From Membranihabitans maritimus (GTDB lineage Bacteria; Bacteroidota; Bacteroidia; Chitinophagales; Saprospiraceae): a stretch of 64,000 nucleotides of DNA. Every line of letters begins with the position of its first letter. Position 1 is the stretch's first letter. Location of the stretch: positions 248,001 through 312,000 of the forward strand of contig NZ_JAJSLW010000001.1 in NCBI RefSeq assembly GCF_021729145.1, given 5' to 3'. The notes beneath the pieces are model-generated. The model worked only from the letters and a program-made list of their open reading frames with translations. It was not told where the DNA came from and searched no databases. The translations under genes were made by a program, and so were the position numbers. This document shows positions 9,068-18,641 of this stretch, in pieces.

Positions 9068-10425
9068 TTTAAAACTTTTTCAATAGCGTTCAATAATACT
9101 TTTTCGGATTCAGGACTTACGCGTGAGGCCCGTTTTGATGTTTCATAACCACCCTGGGAATAAGCAATTTTTGTACCGATATAACCAGGGCCATATTCTT
9201 CGTAGGCTGCTGTACAAATATGCTGTTTGGGCTGAAATTTCTGAGCAGCTAATTGGTATTCTACAAAAATTTCTCCGGGTAAATTTAATAATTGCACATC
9301 CCCGATTTTCAGCGCAGAAATCGTAACCCGATGTCCTTTCGTAGTCCTTTGCCACCAGGCTAAGTGTTTTGCAGCTGATAACCTGGGCAATTCCGGATCT
9401 TCCAATTCGCCCGACACCCTTTTTGCCAATTCTGCTTCGACCATATAATCGGCAAGAGGAAGTGCAATGTTGGTGGTCTTCCATTTTACATCATCTCGGT
9501 TAATCTTATATTTTTTGGTTTTTTCCCATGCTTTATTCATCCCCATTTTAATGCGAGAAGCCAGTATTGGCCGCATTTCTCTTGAACCATCATTGTATTT
9601 ACCCGCTGCAATATTCCCGGCAGCTCCTGTAAAATGAATATGTGGAAAACCAAGGTCATTTTCCTGCTGATTCCTGGCGATTCCCACAAACTCACATGTA
9701 ACATCACCATCCCCATAGTAACTCTGCGGATGGGTGGCATAATATGTCAATGCGACTACAGGAGTTTTACCATTCCAAAAGGAAACAGATTTTAAATACG
9801 GGTCAATTGTTCCTTCAGGAGCAGCGATAGCGTCGGGATCAGTCATTTTACTCCACCGAATGATTTCAACTTTGCCGTCAGCCCCTAAAATTCTCCGATT
9901 TGAGGCCACTTTTTCTACTTTTGCTTGCCCAAAACCGACGTGAGTTATCGGTTTCATATTCATTCTCGCCTCTTTGACCGCCAAGGCAACATTATTAATT
10001 GTAGTATGCAGGAATGCAGTATCAAAATGTTTTTCACTCAATCCATATTCATCAAGTATGGCAGCAGTAGTAAAATCACAACGTACACCATCGTGCTGAT
10101 GTAATGCATGAACACTTACATTTTGTGGAATAGTGCCTGCAGCACTAGCTAATTTTTCTCGAAAGACGTCCTGACTCCTATTGGCAATTCCAATCCAATC
10201 TACTGCACAAAGTACTACGGTTTCATCACCTGTAGATATAACAATCCCCCTTGCACTCAAAGGGTCCTGGATAGAACGAGCTGGTGCATATGCTACCGGA
10301 CTTCCAATAGGAGGAGTAGCGTCTACATCGAAATACCCTATGGAAACTCCCGATTGAGCCATTGATCCTGTCGGCAATAAAAATCCGGATAAAAAGATCA
10401 ATATAGAAAAGCAGATATCCCTCAT
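9064..10425 (-). CDS. Neutral-ceramidase-like hydrolase, divergent subtype
   Basis: This 453-residue secreted protein has a signal peptide (LLPTGSMAQ) and the fold signature of the neutral/alkaline non-lysosomal ceramidase N-terminal family. Zinc-site motifs are HALHQHDGVR (counterpart of the family HTHSGP) and YYATHPQSYY (second His region). NLPGEIFVEY carries the likely Glu ligand, and a Tyr-rich EEYGPGY element follows. The position of the family nucleophile motif GDxSPN reads GAAGNIAAG, so both Asp and Ser are replaced. It has no full-length ceramidase C-terminal domain. It is the most divergent of six related genes here and is coupled to the SASA esterase gene. Zinc-dependent amidase activity is possible, but true ceramidase activity is doubtful. 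Confidence 0.82.
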   Translation of the reverse strand: MRDICFSILIFLSGFLLPTGSMAQSGVSIGYFDVDATPPIGSPVAYAPARSIQDPLSARGIVISTGDETVVLCAVDWIGIANRSQDVFREKLASAAGTIPQNVSVHALHQHDGVRCDFTTAAILDEYGLSEKHFDTAFLHTTINNVALAVKEARMNMKPITHVGFGQAKVEKVASNRRILGADGKVEIIRWSKMTDPDAIAAPEGTIDPYLKSVSFWNGKTPVVALTYYATHPQSYYGDGDVTCEFVGIARNQQENDLGFPHIHFTGAAGNIAAGKYNDGSREMRPILASRIKMGMNKAWEKTKKYKINRDDVKWKTTNIALPLADYMVEAELAKRVSGELEDPELPRLSAAKHLAWWQRTTKGHRVTISALKIGDVQLLNLPGEIFVEYQLAAQKFQPKQHICTAAYEEYGPGYIGTKIAYSQGGYETSKRASRVSPESEKVLLNAIEKVLK

Positions 10426-10434
10426 GATTCAAAA

Positions 10435-11874
10435 TTATTTTGCTAATGACCTTTGGATTAAAGGGATATTATTCTCACGAGCTAATTGAGTAACAGCATT
10501 CAATATATCCAATTCAACTGAAGATTCCCAAACTGAAGGAAATCCTTTGTGATATTGTGATGTTTTCCCTTCATATCCTCCCTCTTCTAATATTCTTGAA
10601 CTTGGAATATATGCACAATTTGCATCATTCGAATACCCAAAAACAAAGGTATTTCTCCCTAAAATTTCTTTAATCCGTATGGAATATTCGATTACTGTCT
10701 CCCCTCCTAATCCTACAATTTTCTGATCTCCTAGGTTCCATATTTGTACCGGGTAAGGATATGATTCTATTAGCGATTCTCCCCGATCAAGTTTTTCGAT
10801 CATAAAATCGGCCCATGTATCAAAATATTTATTTTCATTTTGCGTCCTGAATTCCTTTAGCTCTGACATCGACGGGGGGTTAGATAATTTAAGATCAATT
10901 TCTTTATATGCTGTGGTAAGTTTTGGCTCCAGGTGAGTCATGTCCTCTTGCAGTGCCTGAACCACAGAAGCTGCTAACGTCTTGCCATACTGTAGGGCCA
11001 GGGATTCCTTCCTTCTGGGCAAAGGGTTTTGATCTCCACCACAACCCTGGAAGAACATTACCGTTGCATCGGGAAACTCTTTTTGCAATTCTAATTGGGC
11101 AAATCCTGGATAATCACCAGACCATTCATATCCGCTTAAAACGGTAGCATGACAGGCATACCCGAATAGAACCGTTTTGACATTACCCGATTCATCTTCT
11201 ACCTTAAGGACCGGCACGGCATAATCATTCGGCCCATTGAGATCCGATTGTTGCCATAGTGTTGATTCTGTATTATTTCTTCTATTTACCTGAAAACGAG
11301 CCGTTCCTTCCCCAGAATAAATTTGAGACGGTGCCAGATTTTCCATCGCATCCCCCACTAGTGCGATTATTTTATTAACCAGGACTTCGTTATACAATTT
11401 TACTTTTTCAATCTCCTTTTCCGGCATAGTATAAGAGGAAGGCCTGAACGGATCAAACATATAGGGACCTGAATGTGTATGTGAACTATTAATAATAATT
11501 TGATTTTTTGAAAGACCAAATTTATCATTGATTTTGTCTCGCATCCGATCTGAAAGATGCTTCGGTATTCCGACCAGGTCAGCTGAAATAAAAACTCCGA
11601 TATTCTCCTGTTGGTCTTTAACTACCAGAGCTTTGGCCCACAAACTATGCATTTTGACGTTTGTCGGCTTTGTGCGGGATGCATAACCTGCCATCCACAA
11701 TGATCCCTCTGGTGTAATATCTACTTGAGCACTTCCTGTCATCCAGGCAGATCCTTCAATAGGACATCCAATTGTCGGTATAAAATTTCCAAGGATTAAA
11801 CTGAATGAACTCAGAAAAAGTATTAAAATCCTTTTTCTTAATTGATTGTACGTTTGGTGTGTGTGCATGATCAT
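10435..11874 (-). CDS. Neutral-ceramidase-like hydrolase, subtype A
   Basis: This is a 479-residue protein with an N-terminal signal segment (residues about 15-40). The first zinc motif is SSHTHSGPYMF (His132 and His134) and the second is GYACHATVL. The nucleophile region reads GGDQNPLPRR where characterised ceramidases have GDxSPN. GLGGETVIEY and EEGGYEG near the C-terminus are the probable Glu and Tyr ligand regions. The marker MWMAGY...SLWAKALV is shared with the genes at 13206 and 14761, and the three are close paralogs. The family clusters with ceramide amidases, but the Ser-to-Asn change argues for another substrate or mechanism. Gaps to neighbours are 9 and 7 bases, so it belongs to a tight operon. 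Confidence 0.85.
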   Translation of the reverse strand: MIMHTHQTYNQLRKRILILFLSSFSLILGNFIPTIGCPIEGSAWMTGSAQVDITPEGSLWMAGYASRTKPTNVKMHSLWAKALVVKDQQENIGVFISADLVGIPKHLSDRMRDKINDKFGLSKNQIIINSSHTHSGPYMFDPFRPSSYTMPEKEIEKVKLYNEVLVNKIIALVGDAMENLAPSQIYSGEGTARFQVNRRNNTESTLWQQSDLNGPNDYAVPVLKVEDESGNVKTVLFGYACHATVLSGYEWSGDYPGFAQLELQKEFPDATVMFFQGCGGDQNPLPRRKESLALQYGKTLAASVVQALQEDMTHLEPKLTTAYKEIDLKLSNPPSMSELKEFRTQNENKYFDTWADFMIEKLDRGESLIESYPYPVQIWNLGDQKIVGLGGETVIEYSIRIKEILGRNTFVFGYSNDANCAYIPSSRILEEGGYEGKTSQYHKGFPSVWESSVELDILNAVTQLARENNIPLIQRSLAK

Positions 11875-11881
11875 ACGTTTA

Positions 11882-13183
11882 TTATTTAAAGGGATTTGGA
11901 ATTTTTACTAAATCTTGAATTTCGCTTCCCTTATGTTCCATTCGTGCCAGGGTATACACTTCTCCCGTTTTACCAATAGCAATGGCATTGACATAGGTCG
12001 GGATCTCACCATTGGAATACGTAATCGGCCCGTGATCAATATATTTTCCCGAAGGGATATGAAATGTTATTAAATGAAGGTTCTCCAGTCCTCTTGCTGC
12101 ACCTTTCGCTATTTGGTCAACTCCCTTTATTCGTTTCCCATCCTTATAAATTGGTCCTCCAGTAAGATAGTAAATGGTTTCATTATCAGGTCCCAGGTCA
12201 AACCCCAGGTATCCATAGCTAAACTGATCATACATTCCACTTTTTCGAGATGGTTCGGAAGTAATTCTTTCTACAATTTCCACCCTCTTATTATCCGGAG
12301 AAAAACGGAATAAATAACCCGAATTACCATGTACTCCATAAATCACATTTTCATCTGGGTACCAGAAGACTTTTCTCCAATTGTACCCCATACTTCCAGG
12401 ACGAGTTGGATCGTATTGCCCAAAATAATCCAACCTCAAATCCGCATCTTCCATTTTTTGAACCTTTGTTAATTGGGGATGATAATACAGGATATCTCCT
12501 TCTGCATTTGAAAAATATACAGTGCCATCTCTGGGGTCTACAACAAGTGACCTACAAAGCACTCTAAAGTCATCTCCGGGTGTTCCACCCTCTCCTTTGA
12601 ATGCTACAGGACCTAAATCATTCAACTGATCGTTCTGCACGTTGTAGTGGACAAAATGACCTGTTGGCCAGGTAATACCAAATATTTCACCCCTTTGCGT
12701 ATCCATCGTCATGGAGACCATACCCTCGCCTCCCGGAATAGTTACAAGATCTTCACATTTCCCCGTCTTCATATCATAAGAAAGTATATGGCCTCCCGGA
12801 TATAAGCCAAAATTATTCGGTGGATTTTCAGGGAGTCGATCCATACCGTCAATCAATTCGTAATATCCAACATGTGTAGAAAAATATAATTTACCCCTGG
12901 ATTCATAGAATTGGACATGGCTTTTTCCCTGTCCAATAGTTTTATTTCCTTTTTCACCGCAAATTTCTGTTAAGTCACCAATAAAATCTACTTTATCACT
13001 TTGAGGATCATAAACATAAAAGTGTCCCCCAATTTCCAGATCTTCAGAGGAGAGTATATAGTAGATTTTTCCATCACTGGCAGGTGAAAGTGCATTATAG
13101 GTATCATGTGCCAGTGGAAACCCCGAATAATAGGAAGTAGCTATTAATTTGTTTTGGGGAAGTACAGTTTGTTCCATATTCAT
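11882..13183 (-). CDS. Beta-propeller protein of unknown function without signal peptide
   Basis: This protein of 433 residues consists of repeated short beta blades such as DGKIYYILSSED, RGKLYFSTHVGYYE, RGEIFGITWPTGHF, DGTVYFSNAEGDILYY, ENVIYGVHGNSGYLFRF and NETIYYLTGGPIY. The pattern fits a six- to eight-bladed propeller. I recognise no catalytic motif. Unlike its neighbours it begins without a hydrophobic signal, which would make it cytoplasmic unless the true start is elsewhere. It sits between two ceramidase-like genes with gaps of 7 and 22 bases, so it is co-transcribed. A lactonase-like or sugar-binding role is conceivable, as propellers of this look include gluconolactonase relatives, but nothing in the sequence proves it. 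Confidence 0.75.
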   Translation of the reverse strand: MNMEQTVLPQNKLIATSYYSGFPLAHDTYNALSPASDGKIYYILSSEDLEIGGHFYVYDPQSDKVDFIGDLTEICGEKGNKTIGQGKSHVQFYESRGKLYFSTHVGYYELIDGMDRLPENPPNNFGLYPGGHILSYDMKTGKCEDLVTIPGGEGMVSMTMDTQRGEIFGITWPTGHFVHYNVQNDQLNDLGPVAFKGEGGTPGDDFRVLCRSLVVDPRDGTVYFSNAEGDILYYHPQLTKVQKMEDADLRLDYFGQYDPTRPGSMGYNWRKVFWYPDENVIYGVHGNSGYLFRFSPDNKRVEIVERITSEPSRKSGMYDQFSYGYLGFDLGPDNETIYYLTGGPIYKDGKRIKGVDQIAKGAARGLENLHLITFHIPSGKYIDHGPITYSNGEIPTYVNAIAIGKTGEVYTLARMEHKGSEIQDLVKIPNPFK

Positions 13184-13205
13184 AATATTGAATGTATTTT
13201 ATATT

Positions 13206-14594
13206 TTAATTATCAAGCAAAGGGTTGGGCGGTGTTTGAATAGAAAGGGTTTTAGCAAGTTCAACGATGTTACTTACAATTGAGTTTTCAATATCAAACG
13301 CCCAGGTAGAGGGTTGTCCAAATGCAAATTGAGAAGTAGCTCCTTCATATCCCCCTTCATGGAGAATTCTTGCCGATGGTATATAAGCCATTACATCATT
13401 GTTGTATCCCATAACAAAAACATCATGGCCAAAAATATTTTTTATGGTAATTGCATAATCTATAACAGGCTCACCACCCAGTCCAAAAATAGATTGGCTT
13501 CCTATTTTCCATACCTGTATGGGATAGGGATAGCTCTCCGGGAGGGGATCCTTGTTTTCCAGTTTATTTATCATTTTTTGTCCCCATTTCAACTGATATC
13601 CTTTTGCCATTCCACAATGTTCCTTTAAATCCTGCCATGACGGAGGAGCATTGAGACGTAGGTCAATTTCCCGATAAGCTGTTTCCAGCGAAGGTGCAAG
13701 TTCAATCATTGCTTCTTCAATTACCCTGTCAACAGCGGCAGCCAATGTCCTCCCGTATTGACGAGCCAAAGGTACAGACCTTCGTGGGAGAGGATTCTGA
13801 TCCCCACCTGCTCCCTGAAAAAACATAGCTATAGTTCCCGGGTGGTCTGCTTCCAATTCTATTTGGGCAAATCCAGGGTAATCACCAGACCAGAAGTTAA
13901 TTCCAAGAACTGTTGCATGGCACGCATAACCAAATACAATCCCCTTAAGATGCCCCTTGAGAGTCTCTACTTTCAATACGGGAACCGAGTATTCATTAGG
14001 ACCATTGAGAGATCTTTGATTATTCAGTGTTGACTCGCCATTATTCCTCCGATTCACCTGAAATCGTGCCTGTCCATTTGCAGAAAACACTTTACACGGC
14101 TCCCGATCATTTAATGCTTTTTCTACTAGATTGATGATTGCACGTACCAGAAATTGAGAATATTCCTCTACTTTTTTTAATCCGCTTTCGTCTAGAGGAT
14201 AAATATTCACCAGGTCTCCGATCGCAAGTGGAGCAGAATGCGTATGGGAAGTATTAATAATTATTTGTGCTTTTTCAAAACCGAACCTTGACTGCAGCTG
14301 ATTTCGAATAGTATCTGAAAGTTCCTTTTGGATGGAAGCGAGATCTGTTGTAATCAACACACCTTTATTTCCATTCTCATCCTCCAGAACAAGAGCTTTT
14401 GCCCATATGGAGTGAAGCGTTCCTTCTGATGGCCCCGTTCTTGCTGCATACCCAGCCATCCACATACTGGTTTGCGGAGTTATATCAATTTTGGCAATAC
14501 CCGCCTTCCAAATACCAGCATCTTCAAAAGGACTTGAGATAAGGGTAACAGTGCAAAATAAAATTTGAATAACAGCACCAAATAATTTTCTCAT
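13206..14594 (-). CDS. Neutral-ceramidase-like hydrolase, subtype A
   Basis: This secreted protein of 462 residues has a signal peptide over the first 25 residues or so. It is a close paralog of the genes at 10435 and 14761. Zinc motifs are SHTHSAP (His117 and His119) and GYACHAT (His226). The nucleophile region reads GGDQNPLPRR (residues 263-272), again lacking the Ser of GDxSPN. GLGGEPVIDY and HEGGYEG near the C-terminus are the Glu and Tyr regions. NRRNNGEST and SLNGPNEYSVPVLKVE are hallmarks shared only by the three subtype A copies. The protein lacks the C-terminal immunoglobulin-like domain of long ceramidases. Probable periplasmic amide or ester hydrolase; substrate unknown. Confidence 0.85.
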   Translation of the reverse strand: MRKLFGAVIQILFCTVTLISSPFEDAGIWKAGIAKIDITPQTSMWMAGYAARTGPSEGTLHSIWAKALVLEDENGNKGVLITTDLASIQKELSDTIRNQLQSRFGFEKAQIIINTSHTHSAPLAIGDLVNIYPLDESGLKKVEEYSQFLVRAIINLVEKALNDREPCKVFSANGQARFQVNRRNNGESTLNNQRSLNGPNEYSVPVLKVETLKGHLKGIVFGYACHATVLGINFWSGDYPGFAQIELEADHPGTIAMFFQGAGGDQNPLPRRSVPLARQYGRTLAAAVDRVIEEAMIELAPSLETAYREIDLRLNAPPSWQDLKEHCGMAKGYQLKWGQKMINKLENKDPLPESYPYPIQVWKIGSQSIFGLGGEPVIDYAITIKNIFGHDVFVMGYNNDVMAYIPSARILHEGGYEGATSQFAFGQPSTWAFDIENSIVSNIVELAKTLSIQTPPNPLLDN

Positions 14595-14760
14595 AGATCA
14601 TTATTTTACTACGGGTAAATTATGTGTAATAGTCCCAATCCTTAATTTACAAACAATGCAATTATCTCATTTAGATTACTAATAGATTTGCTCGTATTAA
14701 GCAAACGCATTGTTTTATTTTAATCGTTGTATATAACCCTGTTTTACACTTTGCAACCTT

Positions 14761-16134
14761 TCAATTACCAATCAATGGATTTTCAGGTGTTTCCATTTCA
14801 ATACTTTTAGCCAGTTTCACTATGTTACTTATAATATCTGTTTCAATGTCGAATGCCCATGTAGAAGGTAAGCCATATACTGTTTGAGATGAAGCTCCTT
14901 CATATCCCCCTTCATGTAGGATTTGGGCTGTAGGGATATAAGCCATAACATCATTTGAATACCCCATTACAAAAACATCATGTCCAAATATTTTCTTCAA
15001 TTGAATAGCATAACCTACTACCAATTCACCCCCCAGGGTAAATATAGATTGTTCTCCCAATTTCCATACCTGGAGAGGATAGGGATACTTATCCAAAAAA
15101 GATTTACCACTTTGAAGTTCGCCTAATAGTCTCTTCCCCCACCTCAATTGATACCCCCCAGCAGTTTCACAGTGTTTCATTAAATCCTGTTCGGAAGGAG
15201 GAGCATTAAGATTGAGGTCTATTTCAGTATAGGCCGTTTGTAGCTTAGGAGTGAGTTCTTGCATTTCTTCTTCCAGCACACGGTCTACAGCTGCCGCCAA
15301 TGTTCTTCCATATTGTTTCGCGAGAGGAACAGTTCTTCTGGGAATGGGATTCTGGTCAGCCCCGGCACCCTGAAAGAACAAAGCCATTGTCCCAGGATGA
15401 TCCTTTTCAAGCTCAATTTGAGCAAAACCTGGATAATCACCTGACCATTGATTCAATCCTAAAACAGTAGGGTGACAGGCATATCCAAAAGCGATAGCCA
15501 TTAGGTCTCCGCCTTCAGTTTCAACTTTTATTACAGGTACCGCGTAATCATTAGGGCCGTTGAGATGCGTTTGCTCGATAATTGTACGCTCTGAATTATT
15601 TCTTCTATTAACCTGAAAACGTGCCTGTCCGTTTTCCGAATAAATCCTGACTTTTTCCAGATTATCAAAGGCTTCAGTTATTAAACCAACCATTTTGATA
15701 ACCAGTTGATCAGAATATTTTTCAATCTTGTTCAATTCCTCCTCATTCAATGGATAAACATCAAACAAGGCGTGGCTTAGAACGGGTGCAGAATGTGTAT
15801 GCGAACTATTAAGAATAATTTGGGATTTATCAAGATCCAACTTTTGTTTTAGCTGAGCCCTGATATCGTCTGAAATACCCTTTGGAAAACCCAATAAGTC
15901 CGATGTCACTAATACAGATCTATTCCCTTCTGCATCTTCAAGGGCAAGTGCCTTTGCCCAAATATCATGCAAAGTTCCATCGGAAGGAGAGGTTCTGGCT
16001 CCATAGCCAGCTAACCACATTGAGTATTCTGGAGTGATATTTAATTTGGCGACTCCGGCTTTCCAATTTCCATCCATCGAAAATAAATTTGTACAAATAA
16101 GAAAGATTCCAATTAAAGAAATTAAATGTTTCAT
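14761..16134 (-). CDS. Neutral-ceramidase-like hydrolase, subtype A
   Basis: About 457 residues from the ATG at 16134, which gives a clean signal peptide (MKHLISLIGIFLICTN). The upstream in-frame ATG at 16317 would lie inside the iron-sulfur protein gene. Motifs are SSHTHSAPV and GYACHPTVL for zinc, GADQNPIPRR in place of GDxSPN, TLGGELVVGY for Glu, and HEGGYEGASS for Tyr. It is most similar to the gene at 13206, and the pair looks like a tandem duplicate. The 166-base gap downstream contains nested inverted repeats (TTTGCT at 14687 with AGCAAA at 14700, and AAACAATGC at 14651 with GCATTGTTT at 14707). These could be a weak terminator or processing site. Confidence 0.85.
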   Translation of the reverse strand: MKHLISLIGIFLICTNLFSMDGNWKAGVAKLNITPEYSMWLAGYGARTSPSDGTLHDIWAKALALEDAEGNRSVLVTSDLLGFPKGISDDIRAQLKQKLDLDKSQIILNSSHTHSAPVLSHALFDVYPLNEEELNKIEKYSDQLVIKMVGLITEAFDNLEKVRIYSENGQARFQVNRRNNSERTIIEQTHLNGPNDYAVPVIKVETEGGDLMAIAFGYACHPTVLGLNQWSGDYPGFAQIELEKDHPGTMALFFQGAGADQNPIPRRTVPLAKQYGRTLAAAVDRVLEEEMQELTPKLQTAYTEIDLNLNAPPSEQDLMKHCETAGGYQLRWGKRLLGELQSGKSFLDKYPYPLQVWKLGEQSIFTLGGELVVGYAIQLKKIFGHDVFVMGYSNDVMAYIPTAQILHEGGYEGASSQTVYGLPSTWAFDIETDIISNIVKLAKSIEMETPENPLIGN

Positions 16135-16162
16135 TGTCACATTTTTAGCATAATTAAATTGA

Positions 16163-16525
16163 TTATCCGGCCTGGGGTGCCCAATATGTACAATAACCAT
16201 CTTCAAATACAGGGCCCTTAAATAAAATACATCCTCCACAATTTCTCCCTTCTTTTGGCGGAATATATAATTGACAATTACTGCAGTGTTTGTCCGGAAT
16301 AGGAGTTGTTTCTTCATACCCCAGACTTTTACGCTTTTTTAAATCAGCTTCCCCTACTTTAGATAAGTCGTCACAAGATTCAACATCCAGAGTATCTATT
16401 TCTTCTTCACTTTCCTCCTTTTTTTCATCACTACACCCAGTCGTTAAAAATGCCCCCGCTACAACAGAGGTACTGCCCATGATAGCTAATTGCAAGAATT
16501 TTCTTCTATTTTTAATATCTGACAT
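16163..16525 (-). CDS. High-potential iron-sulfur protein (HiPIP), Tat-exported
   Basis: This small protein of about 120 residues starts at 16525 with the twin-arginine-like motif NRRKFLQLA and a hydrophobic segment ending in TTGCSDE, which also resembles a lipobox. The C-terminal half carries the four-Cys pattern of HiPIPs: HCSNCQLY, NCGGCILFKG and GYCTYWAP. HiPIPs hold one [4Fe-4S] cluster at high potential and carry single electrons in the periplasm. It lies between a ceramidase-like gene and a PVC-type propeller lipoprotein gene on the same strand, 31 bases after the latter. Its place in a hydrolase locus implies a redox step in the pathway. The ATG at 16630 would run into the upstream gene, so I reject it. 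Confidence 0.88.
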   Translation of the reverse strand: MSDIKNRRKFLQLAIMGSTSVVAGAFLTTGCSDEKKEESEEEIDTLDVESCDDLSKVGEADLKKRKSLGYEETTPIPDKHCSNCQLYIPPKEGRNCGGCILFKGPVFEDGYCTYWAPQAG

Positions 16526-16556
16526 TCTGTTTGCTTTTGTTTCTATAATCTTATCA

Positions 16557-18641
16557 TTAATTGGAGGAAAAGGATTCGAGTTTTGTTTTAACAGCATCCT
16601 TAAGTTCAATTTTGGCTCTCTTTGCTCCACTTAATATTCCTTTTGAGATACTTGATTTCAGTTCTTCCGGAAAACCACTTGATATATCCAGCAGTTTTGC
16701 CGTTTCGCCTTCAGCGCCACGGGCAGCAATGATATATCCGAGTTGGCTAACTAATTCATTCTTATTGTCATCTGAATTTTTAAAAAACCCGTCTTTTGAT
16801 AAAACCTGAACTAAATTCAAAGAAGATCCGGCTTCTGAACTTAAAACCCCTAATCTGATCCAGTGGTCGTCGTAATGATTTTTTAAGATATCACCAAGGG
16901 CAGGAATGACATTCTTTGATGAAAATTCTCCGAGGCTTAACGCTACTTGCAGCACAATTCGAGCTGAAGGGTCATCCTTCAATGCAAGAACCTGAGGCAA
17001 TAATTCAGGGTATTTTTCGGCCTCTATAAGTGCATACTCTTTGATACCCGGGTGAGAATCTGACAATGCTTTTTTCACTATTGTTTTATCTAGTGCTCCC
17101 AATCCTTCCAGAACATAAAATGCATGCAATCGAACTACTGCGTCACTATTACTTTCGAAAAGAGAGCGAACCGGTGAAATAACTGATTCATCATTGGCTT
17201 CGATAAGTTTTCTCTGTGCGTGAAGTCGGTACCATTGGTTGGGCTTGGCAAGCCATTCTACATATTTCTGAAGGGATTTTTCTCCTTTTACCTCTGCAGG
17301 AACTACTGATGGAGAACTTCCTTTGGGCACGATTCTATATATTCTTCCCATATCCTCCCCTCGCATAAAATCCATTTCTTCCTTGAGGTCCTCTGGAATA
17401 GACAAAGGCGTTTCGATATGTTGACGGTACATATCTATTACATAGAGAGCACCATCAGGCCCCACAGTAAAATGATCCGGTCGGAACCACATATCCGTAG
17501 ATGCTAGAAACTCTTTTGTTTGTTCGGAGGCTGCTCTCTGGGCGGTATAGAACGGTTGGTCATCAGGCATAGACAAAACATCTCTGTGGACAAGTCCACC
17601 CATTACTTCCCCGGTAAAAATATTTCCCCGGTATTCTTCAGGAAATAAATCTCCTCCGTAGTGTGTGCCTCCTGAAGCACCAGTAAAATGATTATCAATA
17701 TATTCAGTTCTATTTAATCCTTGTTCGTCGTATTTTTTTTGTCTTCGATTAGATCGCTCAATACGCCAGTACGGTGCTTCTGTCAATTGATACATTCTCA
17801 AATCGTGATCTGAAATATTTAAAATTCCTTTGGTAGAAGGCATAAATTCCTGCCTGTGTAAATATCGATATGGTATTACCATTTGCTGGATGTGAATCGT
17901 ATTTTGTGTTACAAATCGATGTCCCCACTTGTTGAGGGCCTGACCAAATTGACCTGGTGAAGTTTCTCTTTCAAACTTATTGTTATCCAGCCGGAATCTA
18001 AAGTCGGCACCACCTACAGATAATGGATCTGCATCTGGATCCAATTTGGATTCTACTTCCCCGTCGTGCCCATGATTATTAGCATAAATCCAGTTATCAA
18101 TATTAAATCTTAAATTGGTGATTTGCGCTTCCTGGTTGTCGCGAAAGAATCCTGAAAAAAGAACTTCTTTTTCATCAGCAATGAAATCTCCGTCCGTATC
18201 TTTCATATAGTAAATATAAGGTGCTGCTGTTACCAGTAAACCATCTTTCCAGGGTTGTAAACTCGTTGCATCTTTTATTCCATCGGCGAATATAGTAAAA
18301 TCATCAATTTGACCATCTCCGTCAGTATCATGCAATACTTTTATTCGTCCCCGACCTTCAGACCCTTCGGGCTGGAAGGGATAGTCCGGCATTTCAACAA
18401 CATATATATTACCATCTTCATCAAATATCATTTCTACGGGATCCAACACGTGTGGTTCCGATGCAAATAGCTGAATTTCAAATTTTTCATCTAATTCAAA
18501 ACTATTTAATGCTTCTTCCGGAGTCATCGGTTCCGGATACTTACTTTCCTCTCCACAGGAAAAAAGTAATATCGAAATTACAAGTGTTGTAAACAAATAA
18601 TAATTCTGTACCATTCTGTTTGATTTATTTATTCTATTCAT
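16557..18641 (-). CDS. PVC-type membrane-bound dehydrogenase-like propeller lipoprotein with HEAT repeats
   Basis: This 694-residue lipoprotein has the lipobox LLFSC near residues 25-29. Residues about 45-400 form a propeller typical of the PVC-type, putative membrane-bound dehydrogenase group. Signatures are VLDPVEMIFDEDGNIYVVEMPDY, given here only as VEMIFDEDGNIYVVEM, plus DTDGDGQIDDF, ATSLQPWKDGL and VGPDGALYVIDMYRQHIE. Residues about 460-690 look like alpha-helical HEAT-like repeats. The cytochrome c domain (CxxCH) that often ends this family is absent, so it cannot carry its own heme. The adjacent HiPIP may supply the electron-transfer role. It overlaps the upstream ThuA gene by 8 bases. 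Activity is unproven for the family; sugar oxidation is a reasonable guess. Confidence 0.83.
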   Translation of the reverse strand: MNRINKSNRMVQNYYLFTTLVISILLFSCGEESKYPEPMTPEEALNSFELDEKFEIQLFASEPHVLDPVEMIFDEDGNIYVVEMPDYPFQPEGSEGRGRIKVLHDTDGDGQIDDFTIFADGIKDATSLQPWKDGLLVTAAPYIYYMKDTDGDFIADEKEVLFSGFFRDNQEAQITNLRFNIDNWIYANNHGHDGEVESKLDPDADPLSVGGADFRFRLDNNKFERETSPGQFGQALNKWGHRFVTQNTIHIQQMVIPYRYLHRQEFMPSTKGILNISDHDLRMYQLTEAPYWRIERSNRRQKKYDEQGLNRTEYIDNHFTGASGGTHYGGDLFPEEYRGNIFTGEVMGGLVHRDVLSMPDDQPFYTAQRAASEQTKEFLASTDMWFRPDHFTVGPDGALYVIDMYRQHIETPLSIPEDLKEEMDFMRGEDMGRIYRIVPKGSSPSVVPAEVKGEKSLQKYVEWLAKPNQWYRLHAQRKLIEANDESVISPVRSLFESNSDAVVRLHAFYVLEGLGALDKTIVKKALSDSHPGIKEYALIEAEKYPELLPQVLALKDDPSARIVLQVALSLGEFSSKNVIPALGDILKNHYDDHWIRLGVLSSEAGSSLNLVQVLSKDGFFKNSDDNKNELVSQLGYIIAARGAEGETAKLLDISSGFPEELKSSISKGILSGAKRAKIELKDAVKTKLESFSSN

